Below, in pieces: positions 20,198-31,855 of a stretch of DNA of 64,000 nucleotides. The stretch's first letter is position 1. The number at the start of each line of letters is the position of its first letter. The notes under the pieces were generated by a model. It ran no database searches. It had not been told where the DNA came from and worked only from the letters and a program-made list of their open reading frames with translations. Origin of the DNA: Nymphaea colorata (lineage: Eukaryota > Streptophyta > Magnoliopsida > Nymphaeales > Nymphaeaceae); the NCBI RefSeq assembly GCF_008831285.2, contig NC_045150.1, positions 13,933,868 through 13,997,867 on the forward strand. The letters run 5' to 3'. A program made the position numbers and the translations under genes.

Positions 20198-22800
20198 GTA
20201 ATAACTTGCAAGAATCTACTCTAAGACATAGTTGCAAAAGTTGTGATGTCCTTACTGTTAGAGTATTCTCTGATACTATAAGCCTGAAGAAAGACTTCCC
20301 AGAAACTGGGCATTCGGGCGAGAAATCCCACATTGCGGCTGCTAGTCTTGGTACGTGTTTTTCTATTTGGCAACAAGAGAGATAGATGTGAAGAGACATT
20401 GGAGAGCTGTGGCAATGATAACGCTATTTGTGGAATTGAGAGCTCGAAGAAGTCCAGGTATTGGCAGTAGCAATTGCTCGTCAGTTTTTCTTTTTTGAGT
20501 TTTGTCCTTATCCGTTCAATGATTTTTAAAATCTGTGCTTTTAAATCTGAAAATAGAAACCTTGCCGGGAGAAGCTGGAGTCTGTTCCATGTTGGACTAT
20601 GATAAATGACATATTTATGCATGCTTCCGCCATTAAAATTGTTGGATGAGTTGTTAGTTTCAAATATAAAGTGGAACTTGGATTTTTTATGCTTTTACAA
20701 ATGCATGTTTGTACCAAATTGTGAAAATTTTTGAACTTCTCAAAAACTTCAGATTTGTATCTTAGGAAATATATCTAACAATACCTAGTGAAATCATAAA
20801 CAAATATCACATAATATGATAGCCTCCTTTTGAAATGATAGGAGATGGTCCCCATACATAGGAATGAACAAGCTCAAAAGGAACTTCTCTGTCCAAAAGA
20901 TAATAATTTCATTTTTTCATGTATGCAATCATTATATTTAAAGTTCTCAATACAAATATCCTTGGTAGGACTTATCATAGACAATTTTCTAATGTTTGGA
21001 TGACCTAATCTTTGGTGCCAAACATTGATGCCCACATTTTCAACATAGTGACAAAACTTTTCTTTCGGGATACATAAATTGTCCATGTAGTAAAGGTTCC
21101 CTTTTCTAAAACTTTATTCAATCAATCTTCTGGTTTGGTGATCATACACCAAACATTTATTTGATGACAAAACTATGTCAAAACCAAGATATGAGATTTG
21201 TGATACAGAAAGTAAGTTAAGATTAAATCTAGGGACATAACTTTTGAAACAAAAAATTTTTGTTTTCCAAATTTTTTTCAAAATTCCCAATCCCTTTAAC
21301 ACTCAAAGATGTTCCATCAGCGGTAACTACAATTGATTTCTTTTCTTGTTTGTTCAAAATTGGTCAAAGATGATATATTTGATGTCATATGAAAAGATGC
21401 ACCAGAGTTTAAAAGCCGAGAAAACATACCAGGAGTTTTGGAGGTGGATGCCGTTGTTGCTAGTGCTTCGGAATTTGACTTCTTGATCATGGGTTGAAGG
21501 GCCGTCATGATTTGATTCAACGTTGTGAAGATTGATGAAAGATCACATCTTTCATTTGCAACATTTGCAGCCTTTTTTTGATCAAATTGTCTAGTATTGC
21601 ATTATCCACCTTGAGGATATGAAATTCCAGTTGTGTTGCCCTCCTTGAGGATATGAAACTCCTCTTTTGAGAAAATTTCCTCCATAGTTTTATGATTGTC
21701 CTTCATTGTTGTTTAACTTTGGACAACTAGGTCTTATGTGACCCGGTTCATGACAAAAGTGGCAAACAACTTTATATTCTCCTTTATTTTGATGTTCAAA
21801 GTGAGGAGGTCTAAAAGATTTGATGTTGTTTTCGAGTCTAGAGGCGGCTAAGACTTTTTTTTCTTCTTGTTTTGAAATAAGAACACTATCCTTATCCATT
21901 TCTTTGGATAATTTCATTCTAGTTTCTTCTCCACTTAACATTGTAAGGTGTTCATGGATGGGTGGAAGAGAGGCTAAGGAAAGAAGGACTGACCTTATTT
22001 GTACAAATTCAGGTCGTAATCCTTGAAGAAATTGAAAAAGCTTAAATTCATCGACTTCATTTCTTCTAATTTCATGGCACTTGCAATCCATCCCTAGTTT
22101 GGGATTAGGTTGATCTAACTCATTCCACACACTAGAGATTTTCATAAAATATTCTCTCACATTTTTCACTCATTGTTTGATACTTTGGGTTTTTTGAATC
22201 AAAAAATACTTTTGGGCCATATCTTTTTGGGTAAACATTCCCTTGAATATTCCAAAACTTCACTAGCTTTTTTATAATACATAAAATTTTGGGCAATCCT
22301 AGGTTCAATACTTTCTTATATCCATTCTTTAATCCTAGAATTCTTGGCTTCCCAATCGTCCAATTTTTTAGAATATTCATTCATGGCATTTTGTCTTTCA
22401 TCCCCATCTAATTCTTTCTCAATCCCATTTTCTACTTTGGTAACTTAAGAGAAGGAGGGATAGACGTACTTCTTATGAAGCCCCATAAATATTTTTTTTA
22501 TATGCATTTGCAAGCATTTTACCCATAGCGTGTAATTGGTTCCATCAAACTTATATGGAGCATGATAACTTCCTCCTTCGATTGAAACTTTGGAGTCCTC
22601 CATGAGAGCAATATTTTAAATAATAATCTCCAAGAAAGTCAAGAAGAAATCCTTTTGAAAGTTTCACCAAACAGTTGGTGAGCAGCTACAGCAATAGTCT
22701 TCAATAGATGATGATCAGCAACAAAAAAAATTCCTTCAACAGACCAGCAACTCAAAATAATAATAACAGTCTCTAATAAGGCTTCAATAAGCAGCCCAAT

Positions 22801-22813
22801 GACTCTGATACCA
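22801..22813 (-). promoter_or_regulatory. primer-binding site, initiator Met-tRNA type
   Basis: Minus strand TGGTATCAGAGTC directly after the LTR terminal CA; TGGTATCAGAG is the usual plant copia primer site complementary to the 3' end of initiator tRNA-Met. Confidence 0.9.
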
Positions 22814-23188
22814 TGTAAAAGTTGACTATAACAGTTACAAAAGAAGCATATAGCAATAAAAGGCACTAAGGCGAAGTGGAGAAGAATAAATCTCATTCAA
22901 TTGAATACATGAAGGTTGTAAAACACAGCTTACTATTGCAAGAGACTGTTACAAATATTTATACAAGAAAGAATAAGGAGGAAGGGGCTGAACTAGCCAT
23001 TGGGCTGGTTCCAACGACTCTTAATAGAGCCGTTGGAACTGCCAACGGCTAGCTCAGTTAAACAAATAAAAAAATAAAAAATAAAAAATAAGAAATAAAA
23101 ATAAAACAAAAAAGGAAAAATAAACTAAATTCTAAGGTAATACCTATCTAAGAGGTAACAACTAACTTAGAAATCCTATTTCTTAACA
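22814..23188 (-). repeat. 5' LTR of the copia element, 375 bp
   Basis: On the minus strand it begins TGTTAAGAAATAGGATTTC and ends CTTTTACA, i.e. TG...CA borders. The primer-binding site lies directly downstream. No second copy exists in the window, so age cannot be read from LTR divergence. Confidence 0.75.
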
Positions 23189-23979
23189 AAAACACGTTGA
23201 TAGGTTCAAAAGCAGTTAAAAATACATCAATCTTTGGGTCTATAGATGCGCTTGAATCGACCAAGCAGGACAACCAAACAGATGCTGTCATGAGACCAAT
23301 GAAGTCTAATATACTCATGAAGGAAAATCATGTCACTCCAATGGAGTCAGAGCCAAACAGTGTTCGTGGAATGATTGAAACATGGATTTATTCTAGAATT
23401 GAAGATCAGAATGGAACAACAGCTGGTTCATTACAGCAGAAAAGTGGTTCAACTTCTCAAATGTCTGATAGGTTGAGATCAGAGCTTTGACATGAGCAGG
23501 TGAGTTTCGTACTACGTATATGCATATCGAGTCTTTTTTGCATCCTAAATTCTGTAAGTTGTTTTGCTTGTGGTTCTCAATATGCACTATATCATTATTT
23601 ATTTTGAGCCACTTAACATGCATTTCATAGTTAGTCTCACTAGGATGTATAGCTGAATGCTTGTGTGTTAGTTTAAACTATTTAAGCTCCCTGACTTAAC
23701 ATACTTATTCATCTTTAATCAAAGTTGGTAAGTTCTATTATGAAACCTTTTAGGCCTTCTAAGAAATGTCGCTTTGATCTGATCCTGCCTCAGTCCCTTT
23801 GTTGTGCTAGTCAAGCATGTTTAGTATTGGGTCTTGCTTCAAATGCTGATCCTTACTGTTGCTGAATTGCATATTCAGGTGTCTTCTGTGGATCCTGGTG
23901 AAAAGTCTGCACCTCCCGGAACAAAAAGTAATCATGACAATGAAGTTATTGAACGGGATATTCTTCCTCAGGCATGAGT

Positions 23980-24600
23980 TTCAGTACAGCAACCACTTGA
24001 TGCCGCTTCTTCATCAGCTGTACAGGTTCATGTTTCCAGAATGGATCTTGAAAGTCCTACATTTGCGGAAATGGAAGGATATACTGAATTGGGTTCACTT
24101 TCTCAGGATAGAGTTTCACCCCGTCACTGGATGCTTTCCCTTCATCAGCTAGGCAGGTTGGTCAGACATGCTCTGCCAGTTCTGATGAAAGATCTACTTC
24201 TGTAGAGGTAGCGAGGGAATTTGATCATGGAATCACTGGATTGGAGCCTTTTCCAGAGGCTAGTGCTCCAGTACTGCAGCCACTTGATGCTTTGCCTTCA
24301 TCGACTAAGCAAGTTGTTGAGCCATCATCCTGTATGGATTCTAGTCGAGGACTCACATGTGCAGAAACAATGAGAGAACATGATCATGGTCTTGTTTTGG
24401 AGTCTCCTTCTCATGCCAGGGGTCCAGTACAGCAACCACTTGGTACCTTTCATGTATCAGCTGAATAGGTTCAGGTTTCGTCTGCAAATCCTGATGAGAG
24501 GTCCTCATCTGCAGAATCGACAAGAGAAAGTGGGCATGCAGTGGCCATGTTGGATTCTCTTTCCTCATATGAGAGTTTCTCTCCAGCAACCACATGATGT
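23980..24600 (+). repeat. degenerate ~50-residue coding repeats in the MOM1-like locus
   Basis: Three to four related modules of the type xSVQQPLDAxxSS...Q(V) followed by a Glu/Ser-rich stretch: VSVQQPLDAASSSAVQVHVS (about 23990), VLQPLDALPSSTKQVVEP (about 24270), GPVQQPLGTFHVSAE (about 24420) and a partial FSPATT unit (about 24580). Stops interrupt the frame in at least two modules. Confidence 0.6.
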
Positions 24601-25491
24601 TGAGTGTGTTGTTCCTACCGCTCTGTCTTGTTGCCTGCTACACCACTGCTGCCCCCTGTGGCTAGCCAATCCATTGCTTCAGCAAATATAAGGGGAAGAA
24701 CTATAGGTTCAGAGTCTGGTGAGCAAAACTCCAGACTGCTACTCCAATTTTTCATGCCCCTGTCATGAATTGTCTTGACCCGCTCTACCACGAGATAGCC
24801 AGAATGTACAATGAAGAGGAGCAAACCAAGAAGTTCTATGAAGACGTGGTCCGTGACTTAAACCTAAGTTCTTATGTTTCACTCTTTTGGTTTATCTTAT
24901 GTCTTTAGTTTTTCTTTTCAATTAGGAAGTACGTCTTCCTGCAGAACGTGATAAAAAAATTGATGAAGTAAAATAGAAGTGTGCGAAGCTGCTCCAAGAT
25001 GCAGAGTCGAGATACTCACCAACTAAAAGGACACTGGAGGATAACATGATGAAGGTCATGCTTAACCGCTTTCTTGCAGTAGCTTTCAAGTTTCTTGATC
25101 CTAGAGCACAACATATGGTTGTGCAGCCAGGTAATTATGAAGGCCTAATGTTGTGCATGCATCATTTTGTCGTTTACTTTTGCATTTTATAGTCTAATTG
25201 TTTCAGCTTTTTTTTTTTGTGAAAAGCATGCATGAACTTGTATGCCATAATCATAGGCATTTTATGTTCATTTTGCTTCTGTTTATCTTGGTTTGTTTGT
25301 GAACTTTGTCAAATGAGCATACATTTGTTATATGAGCTACATAAGTCATGCATCCTTGTGCTTAAGCAGTTCCAAGCAGTTGGTAACTTGGTTGTGACAC
25401 TTCATGTTACCAACATAATCATCTTAGTTAGCAATTTACATGCTTTGTGGATTTTATTCTTAAAACTCTTAGCAGGTTTCTTTTGCTTCAG

Positions 25492-25704
25492 GAAATATTT
25501 CCACCCTGGCACTGTTCCAGCAATCTGGAATCGGTCCATTTGGTAATGGTAGTGGACCTTCATTGTGGCCCCTCCAAGTGTTGGAGAGTCGGAGACCTCC
25601 AGGTGCCATGCACAAGCCTGAATCTGAAACCTGTAATGCCAGTGCCATTCCAGCCATCGGCTGCAAATCCTGCTGTTCTTGTATATTTGTCTGACATTGA
25701 TTAA
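25492..25704 (+). pseudogene. last exon of MOM1-like gene, frameshifted
   Basis: Acceptor CTTCAG|GAAATATTTCC. The exon starts NISTLALFQQSGIGPFG and ends LVYLSDID-stop, but a one-base loss and a short insertion relative to the 52362-52600 copy put start and end in different frames. About 250 bp of following 3' untranslated sequence (to about 25955) is also shared with the 52-kb copy. Confidence 0.75.
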
Positions 25705-25959
25705 TTTTCCATTGACTAATTTCATGTCCAAATGAAGGCTGACTGTTGGAGATACCTAGCATTCTGGTCTTTGCATGATTGGTCTCGTGCCATTGAAGGA
25801 TTAGTGAGCTCTATTGGGTGGACAGGCTAAAGCACTGAGAGGATGATGGCTATGTATATAGTGTACAATATTCAAATGTAATTTCTTAATGATATATAGT
25901 GCAATTTTGATCCCTGGAGTCGAGGTTGTTGCAGCCACTGCTGTAGAATTTCAGGAATC

Positions 25960-27970
25960 AGCTAATAGAGGACTCGTTCTTTTTCTTACGTTGAGATTTT
26001 GTGGTTTTCGTATGGACACAGATACGAGTTTGTTCTTGTTCCTTTGTGTGCATATCTACCTGGATGGTGGTTCTGTCTAAAGAACCACATTGCGTGATAG
26101 CCAACCCAAGTACCAGGCAACCATGTGACCAGTGAATAAAAATTTTGAAAATTTTTAACGGGGGTCAACCCTTATTTAATTCTAAGCCAAAATTTTGAAA
26201 AAAATTTAATAGCTAAATTTTATATTTGGCCAACCCCCTCCCTATGAGAAGGATCTCTGTTTTCATATATAATTCGATATCTGATCTAGGTTTAGAGTTG
26301 AGGGTTCGAGCTTCAGTATTTCATCTATTTGTCAGACTTGATACAATTAGATCCGGAAAGAAAATTAGCATCCTATTAGTAATCAGGAGCGGGTGTTGTA
26401 TGGAGCTTTTCTAACTCAATACGATACATATCAGACATTTGAGGAGATCCGAATGCAGAAATCTGAATTTGGTTTTTAATAACTTTTATATTAATTGTAT
26501 ACCAATCCATTTCCAAATCAACTTATGCAACATAAAAAAGACAGGATATGGTAATTGCTGTATCGGATTTGAATCCAATCCTTCGACATCCTCGTTCTTC
26601 TCTAAATCTTATGATTTATGCTAGTGTGATATTTTTCAAAGTGTCCGTCTCCTGCTTTTGCATCCGGTATTGCTTCCCTATTTTTTTTTCTTCACATCTA
26701 AAGGTAGCAGTATATGATTTATATACAAGACTGTCAAGCACTCTTGTCGGAGTCGGTTTAAAGCTGTATCGGTGAGGCTCCCAATTCAGTTGAATCTGTT
26801 GGGAATCGGTAAAGAGAATCTAAAAATTAATCTCTCGTAAAAATAAAAAATATTAAAAATAAGAAATTTGTTAAAATATTTAAAAACAAGATGTGAATGA
26901 CAGGCTTAGTTAGAATATTTAAATATTTAAAAAAGGCTGATTTTAATGACATTTTATTGTTAACCTTTTTTTGTCCATCTTTTGTTTTATTCTTTAAAAA
27001 TAATTGCAAGTTTAAAAGGTATCGTTTGTTCAAGGGGTCCGGTCTTTTGACCGTGAAAGAAGCAACTAATTTTAGAACTCCAGGGGTAATATTAAAATAG
27101 AAATATGAAAACCATGTTTTACGAATATGGCTTAAAGATTGGGGTAGATCCGGAAACATTGCTTTCTAGTGTTTTAATAACTTAGATATAATGGGAGAGA
27201 ACATCTACTGTGATGGCAAAATTTGAAAAAAGAAATAAGAAAATCATCTAGTGAGTAGACATTTTTCTTATTACCTTGGTATGAAAGACATTTTGTGCAC
27301 TTCCACAAAAATAATTCTCCTTCTTTAGAAATTTGAATTTGCAAATGGACAATAAACTTGTGGGTAGATATTTTTAACTTAATTGTGCTTTGCCAACACC
27401 TCAATTCTTACCCATCTTGATGCTGACATCAAGAAGATGTGATATTCTAGAACATGTTTCCAATTTAGCGAAAGTTTTGGAATAATTGCTATTTTTCAAA
27501 CCTCATCTCCATTTTTCTAACTTAAGTCTTTATTTGTTGACCAAATGAACATAAAAAAATGAAAATTCACCTCCCATGTCATGAACTTTACTTTCACCAT
27601 CAAACACATTGGAAGTCAATTATATTCCATGAGAAGATGCCAGTTGTCAAGGAATATATGGCAAGGAACGTGGTGAAATACTTTGTTAATAAATGATTTT
27701 CTGTGGAGAAGGCATCTGCAAGAGAATTTGACGTAGGAAGAACATGTTACATTGCATTTTCCAAATTTCACTAAAGAAAATCAAGTGTTAACAAGCATTA
27801 AAATAAGAAAGTGCCAGGAAACCTTCACTTGCACAAAGAAAATAATGCATTACAGAACAGATGATGAGGATGCATGTAACAACCCAGCCAACTCTGGTAT
27901 CGGGCACGGGCTCCTTGTTCGATGGATCTCAACATACTTCATGCTAGATTTAGTTCCAATACAAAAACGG
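25960..27970. other. AT-rich, no gene; pieces of a dispersed ATCC-rich repeat
   Basis: No gene supported. The 26230-26800 part contains words such as GATCCGAATGCAGAAATCTG and GAATCCAATCC reminiscent of the AATCC-rich MITE at 36190, 36765 and 42028, but heavily diverged. Confidence 0.35.
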
Positions 27971-28225
27971 CTAGAAATTAGGATAATCATTATTTAAATA
28001 GTTGTCTCATAAGTCTCTTAAGATTCTTCATAATCTTATATATGAGACTAAACTTTTAAGGTGGTACAATCTACCACCTTAAGGTAATTTAGTTTTAATA
28101 AAAAAAAAAACTAGAAATTAAGATAATTATTTAAATAGCCGTCTCATAAGTCTCTTAAGATTGTTCATAATCTTACTATATCAGACTAAACTTTTAAGGT
28201 GGTACAATCTACCACCTTAGGGTAA
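27971..28225. repeat. 140-bp tandem duplication
   Basis: CTAGAAATTA starts at 27971 and 28111; both units continue through GTCTCATAAGTCTCTTAAGA and GGTGGTACAATCTACCACCT. The last phrase is itself an inverted repeat (AGGTGGTA-CAATC-TACCACCTT), so each unit has its own stem-loop. Confidence 0.9.
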
Positions 28226-29095
28226 ACACATATCCCTACACTAAGCTCGAGCCTCCAATTTGATGGATCTCAACCCAGTTTCTTGAGCACCTTAGGTTCC
28301 AATCCCCAAAAGAATAAGAACCATGACAGGCAATCACTTAAGTAAACCCCCTTTTAAATCACTCGTAATTCTTCACAATCATGCACATAAAACCAAACTT
28401 TCACAATGTTATAGTGCATTTGATTACCCCTCACTGATCTAAGATATCTGAGGTTTGAGGGCCATGGATTTAATCTCTAAAATATCCTCTGGTAAAGTAC
28501 GGGCCAAATGGAATTACGAAAAAATCACATTCCTTTGTCATGTCATCTACTCGAGGACCCAAAGGGGAATTTTTTTTTTAGGCTAAACATTACTAAAAAA
28601 TTATAACTAATAGCAACAGTAAAAAAAATTATATAGCAAGAGTCCAAGAATTCAAAAAAAAAAAAAATTTCTTTTTCTTCTTCAAGTTCAAAAGTTCATT
28701 GTTGGAGGTCCATTGATGCTATCTCCGGTGGTGGACCTGGACCTAGCTAAAGTTTAAGTTTCTCATATTCGATGTGGCCATCTATCAGTGGTCGTACCGC
28801 AAGATACTAAAACCATATATAATGACAAAGGTAAGGAAGGTGTGGAAAGTGAAGGGAACTACCAAATCTATCATGGGCGATAATATGCAAGCTTAGTTAA
28901 AGGTGACCATAGTGAAATATCTAGATCCACAATCAAAAGCAATACAATCAAAAGGAATATATGCTTTTTATTTATGACATGATTATCTACTACTTGAAAT
29001 TTGTCTTAAATTGAAGCCCTCGCCCGTCCTTTTACTCTTAGGTATAGGGTTGCTTTTCAGACCTCGGTGCACTCATGATACGCTTATCAACTAAA
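28226..29095. other. no feature seen
   Basis: AT-rich with A and T homopolymers (28570, 28655); no gene evidence. Confidence 0.4.
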
Positions 29096-29104
29096 GTGTT
29101 GCAG

Positions 29105-29285
29105 TAGGGGCGGAGGGAGTGGGGGGGCCGCCCGGGTGAGCCCAGAAAAAAAAAAAATTTATATGTAAAAAATCAAATTTTTTTAGTTTGGCCCGACCCG
29201 TCGCTCCTCTTGGCCTTACCGTCGCTCCTGGCATGACCCACGGATGGTTTGGCCCGTCCCTAAAAAAAATCCTAGCTCCGCTCCT
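29105..29285. mobile_element. hAT-type MITE with target-site duplication
   Basis: A 181-bp insert starting TAGGGGCGGAGG and ending CTAGCTCCGCTCCT (imperfect terminal inverted repeat AGG(G/A)GCGGAG), flanked by the direct repeat GTGTTGCAG at 29096-29104 and 29286-29294. An 8-bp-class duplication and this terminus are typical of hAT MITEs. Related ends are used by the GGGGTGGAGCC family elsewhere in the window. Confidence 0.8.
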
Positions 29286-29311
29286 GTGTTGCAGTATCAC
29301 CGTTTGTAGTA

Positions 29312-29500
29312 GAAGTGGGCATTGGGCCGGTAGGGGCTTGGTACCCGGCTCGTAACAGGCCTCAGTCTGGGCCTGAAAAATTGGGCCCGACCCGGCCCGT
29401 TAATATTAAAAAAACTATTTTTTATTATATTTAAAATTTCATTATATATTTTTATTATTTAAAATACAATTTATATTCAAAAAAAATTATTCCACCATCC
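29312..29500. repeat. GGGCATCGGGCC-type repeat, left part
   Basis: GC-rich end (GTGGGCATTGGGCCGG ... GGGCCCGACCCGGCCCG) running into an AT-rich middle (TTATTTAAAATACAATTTATA) shared with 50700-50770. The right GC-rich end is missing here. Confidence 0.6.
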
Positions 29501-30290
29501 TCTCACTATAATCAAAGTTTGACAAAGCTTGCTTTGTAACCCATTATGATAAAAAGAAAAATATTGAGATGTGGCAAACGACCACATCAAGATTTAAACC
29601 CAAATTCCTTATAAGGTGGACCGTGTTACTGCTGAATGTGTTACACCTCCTCAAAGTTAGAATTTTCAAAAAGAAATGTATTAATGAAATTTTATATATT
29701 TAGAATTTTTCTTTTTTGAAATGACTGCACTTACTGTTGACAGTGAAAAACTAATGCCCATGCCCTTTCCCACTAAGAAGGCCAAGTGTGATGTGAACAT
29801 TGTGAAGTGCTTTTCCATGCAAGGCTAGTATACGTTGATGGTGGACCCTCTGTAGGACACGTGCTGCTTCCAATCACGTAGAGCTGCACTGCACTTTACA
29901 CATAAGTGGGTCTGTTGCCACGCACCAAGTTGTCGGCATCGGCACCCAAACCGTATCGCAACACGGTGAATCGGAGCTCTCACGAACCGGTTTTGCTTTT
30001 TATTATGTTATATAAAAGGCATAACTTAGCTTAACTTATTTGAGTCTATCTTTTCCTTTTTACATATGTCTCAGACATTTTTCACAAATTAACTGACTCC
30101 ATAGATCAAATTCTATAAGATAATCATAATAAACATGTCACAAAATTGGCCGGCTTGGACTGCCGTATAGGTTAGCAAAACCGATACACATCGATACTAA
30201 CGCTTATAGGACTGGTGACGTTTTGCAACTTCTATTGCTTACTCTCCTAGGAAAGGTAAGAAAAACATTACTCACCACCTGTTTCTCTAT
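29501..30290. other. no gene; upstream region of a WAT1 exon
   Basis: AT-rich. About 30065-30155 (CTCAGACATTTTTCACAAAT, TAATCATAATAAACATGTCA) is repeated at 62345-62425, so part of this upstream region was also duplicated to the right end of the window. Confidence 0.4.
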
Positions 30291-30294
30291 GATC

Positions 30295-30304
30295 TATAAA
30301 TATA
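30295..30304 (+). promoter_or_regulatory. possible TATA box
   Basis: TATAAATATA about 160 bp before the ATG at 30464 of the WAT1-related first exon, a reasonable distance for a core promoter plus leader. Not tested by any other signal. Confidence 0.35.
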
Positions 30305-30463
30305 ACCCCGTATGACATATCTTTCATCTCATTTCAGTGCTGATTTTGAGATTGGCAGCTTCAGCCTGTTTGCATCTTCTTTTCTATGCAATATCGTTGG
30401 TGAAAAGAAGCAGAAGCAAAAGGACTAATTCAAGGAAAGAGAGAGAGTTGTCAAATATATATT

Positions 30464-30722
30464 ATGGAGGAGAAATACGCGAGTGATCAGCAGCCTGAAG
30501 AGAGCAAATCAAATAATAATGAAAATTATTATAGTTGAGAAGGAGAAGGGTGGGATGGACGAAGGTGGTGCTGTGCATGGTGGTGGCCCAAGCGGCGGTA
30601 CCGGGGATAACCATCCTCTACAAGATCTCCGCAGACCGAGGGATGAGCCTCCAAGTCCTCATCGCCTACCGCTACATTTTCGGGGCCACCCTCCTCTGCC
30701 CTCTTGCCTTTTTATTGGAGAG
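30464..30722 (+). pseudogene. WAT1-related (nodulin MtN21/EamA) transporter, exon 1, copy A
   Basis: WAT1-related proteins are ten-helix EamA-type membrane transporters. The frame 30541-30722 reads VVLCMVVAQAAVPGITILYK, SADRGMSLQVLIAYRYIF and CPLAFLLER, i.e. the first two membrane helices and the family signature, ending at the conserved LLER|GT splice (GAGAG|GTATGC). The nearest plausible start, ATG 30464 (MEEKYASDQQPEESKSNNN), is in another frame and runs into a TGA, so an indel separates the N-terminus from the body. It has no adjacent exon 2; the next one on the plus strand is at 34810. Confidence 0.85.
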
Positions 30723-30819
30723 GTATGCGTATGAATTAACCCGATCACCATTTAAAACATATTACTTTAATGTATTTTTTTGACTAGCTTATAGATATGA
30801 TCTAATTAACTCTTAAGAA

Positions 30820-30985
30820 TATAGGCCGAATTAAAGTTTTTAAATTTTAACAGGAGCCGAAATACCATTTTTCAAAATTTTTATGTTGGACAAGTAAAGT
30901 TTTCTAAATTTTACATGTAAATTTAGATTTTTTTTTTAAGGTAGGGCTAGGGCCCATGCGGCCCCGCTTAGCTCCACCCCTAGAT
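30820..30985. repeat. GGGGTGGAGCC MITE family, copy in WAT1 intron 1
   Basis: Contains ATTTTTCAAAATTTTTATGT, TTTACATGTAAATTTAGA and closes GGGCCCATGCGGCCCC...TTAGCTCCACCCCTAG. Related copies at 51198, 52857, 53790, 55770, 56098 and 58237. Confidence 0.7.
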
Positions 30986-31237
30986 CCACCTTCAGTTATA
31001 AATATTCTTGAGGTGAATCTAAACTCTTTTTTTTTAATGTTCACTTGGGAGAAACCATTTTTTTTTCTTAAAAACTTCATGGTTAAACCTTCCTGCCTCC
31101 AAGGTTTTGGAGAGGTATGCTTGAAGAAGAGCATACCTCACGTCAATGTGAAGTTCTCTCGTGGACTTAGGCAAACAAGATGCAAAAATCTTGGTAGATT
31201 TAGAGAGGGAGATCAGTAGTGACGGTGGTGGCCATTA

Positions 31238-31360
31238 ATGGAGGTAAGTGGAAGGGATAGGAGGGAGGGGATGAAGGCAGTGCTGTGCATGGTGGTGGTG
31301 CATGTAATAGTTGCAGGAATGAACATCCTTTACAAGCTTTCCGTAGATGACAATTATTTT
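31238..31360 (+). pseudogene. second WAT1-related exon 1, 3'-truncated
   Basis: ATG 31238 opens MEVSGRDRREGMKAVLCMVV, then HVIVAGMNILYKLSVDDNYF. This start is cleaner than that of the 30.5-kb exon. Homology to exon 1 breaks after YKLSVDD (about 31345), before GMS-VLIAYRYIF and the donor. The break sequence CTTTCCG(T/C)AGATGACAATT recurs at about 32035. Confidence 0.75.
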
Positions 31361-31855
31361 TCGTGTAAAAGAATCGGAGCCTATTTCTTGTTCTTTTCCA
31401 ATTTGTTATTATGAATATGAGGACCGGAGAAAAGAGGAAGTCTATTATTAAATTCTCCAATGTCAATGTGAAGTTTCTCATTTACTTTTACCAAGAAAGG
31501 CAAGAATAGAACGTGAAAAACCAGGTGAAGGAATTGGATGTGAATGTAGAGAAGTTATTACTGTCCAATTAGAATTTCTGCTTAATGCGGAGAGTGAATT
31601 TATTCTTTAGATTCCACATATGCCTATATATATATATAAGTACATATATGAACACCTACCACATGTACTCGCCATTTGACCCATTTTATCTTTTTGTATT
31701 TATTTAAATATAGATTAAATCCGACAAGAAGGAATGAATTTGACCCAACTAAAAGCAAAACATATTCACAATGTAACCGGGCAGACTTAGTCTAATTTGT
31801 GACCCAGATGTCTTCGTTAGGTTGTAGGAACACTTAAGAATAAAGTTTATATAAA
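31340..31855 (+). repeat. WAT1-locus sequences duplicated elsewhere
   Basis: 31340-31620 matches 38017-38280 closely (GAGAAAAGAGGAAGTCTATT; CCAAGAAAGGCAAGAATA). 31670-31855 matches 60150-60340 (AACCGGGC(A/G)GACTTAG). These are non-coding segments that travelled with the WAT1 exons. Confidence 0.85.

Larger units (their letters stand above)
20680..23188 (-). mobile_element. Ty1/copia retrotransposon, truncated at its 3' end
   Basis: Minus strand, reading right to left: 5' LTR (23188-22814), primer site, gag from ATG 22603 (YKFDGTNYTLWVKCLQMHIK; zinc knuckle CHFCHEPGHIRPSC near 21750), protease (LLNSGASFHMTSN near 21400), pre-integrase domain (VWHQRLGHPNIRKLS near 21000), and the start of integrase (PSPIISKGGYHIM; near 20830). 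It stops near 20680 inside integrase: no RT, RNase H or 3' LTR. There are several frameshifts. The protease Asp is replaced by Asn (codon 21409-21407; DSG expected, NSG seen). It sits inside the MOM1-like locus in opposite orientation. Confidence 0.9.
19390..25704 (+). pseudogene. MOM1-like silencing protein, 3' part, disrupted
   Basis: MOM1 (Morpheus' molecule 1) is a plant nuclear protein needed for transcriptional gene silencing; its CMM2 coiled-coil is the conserved C-terminal motif. Identification rests on about 24760-25130: LDPLYHEIARMYNEEEQTKK, then exon 24926-25130 with LEDNMMKVMLNRFLAVAF, which follow the CMM2 pattern (DPLQNEL..., K.LMN..LA.AF). Exon-like pieces upstream: 19812-19934 and 20006-20197, both phase 1-1 with GT/AG borders (each ends in YDG), 23197-23490, and repeated coding modules at 23980-24600. 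The last exon is 25492-25704 (ends VYLSDID-stop). Lesions: TAG at 24974-24976 inside CMM2, TAG at 24466-24468, a frameshift in the last exon, and a copia insertion at 20.7-23.19 kb. No helicase-like domain is seen. Assigning the exons before 24.7 kb to the same gene is inference from position and strand. Confidence 0.6.
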
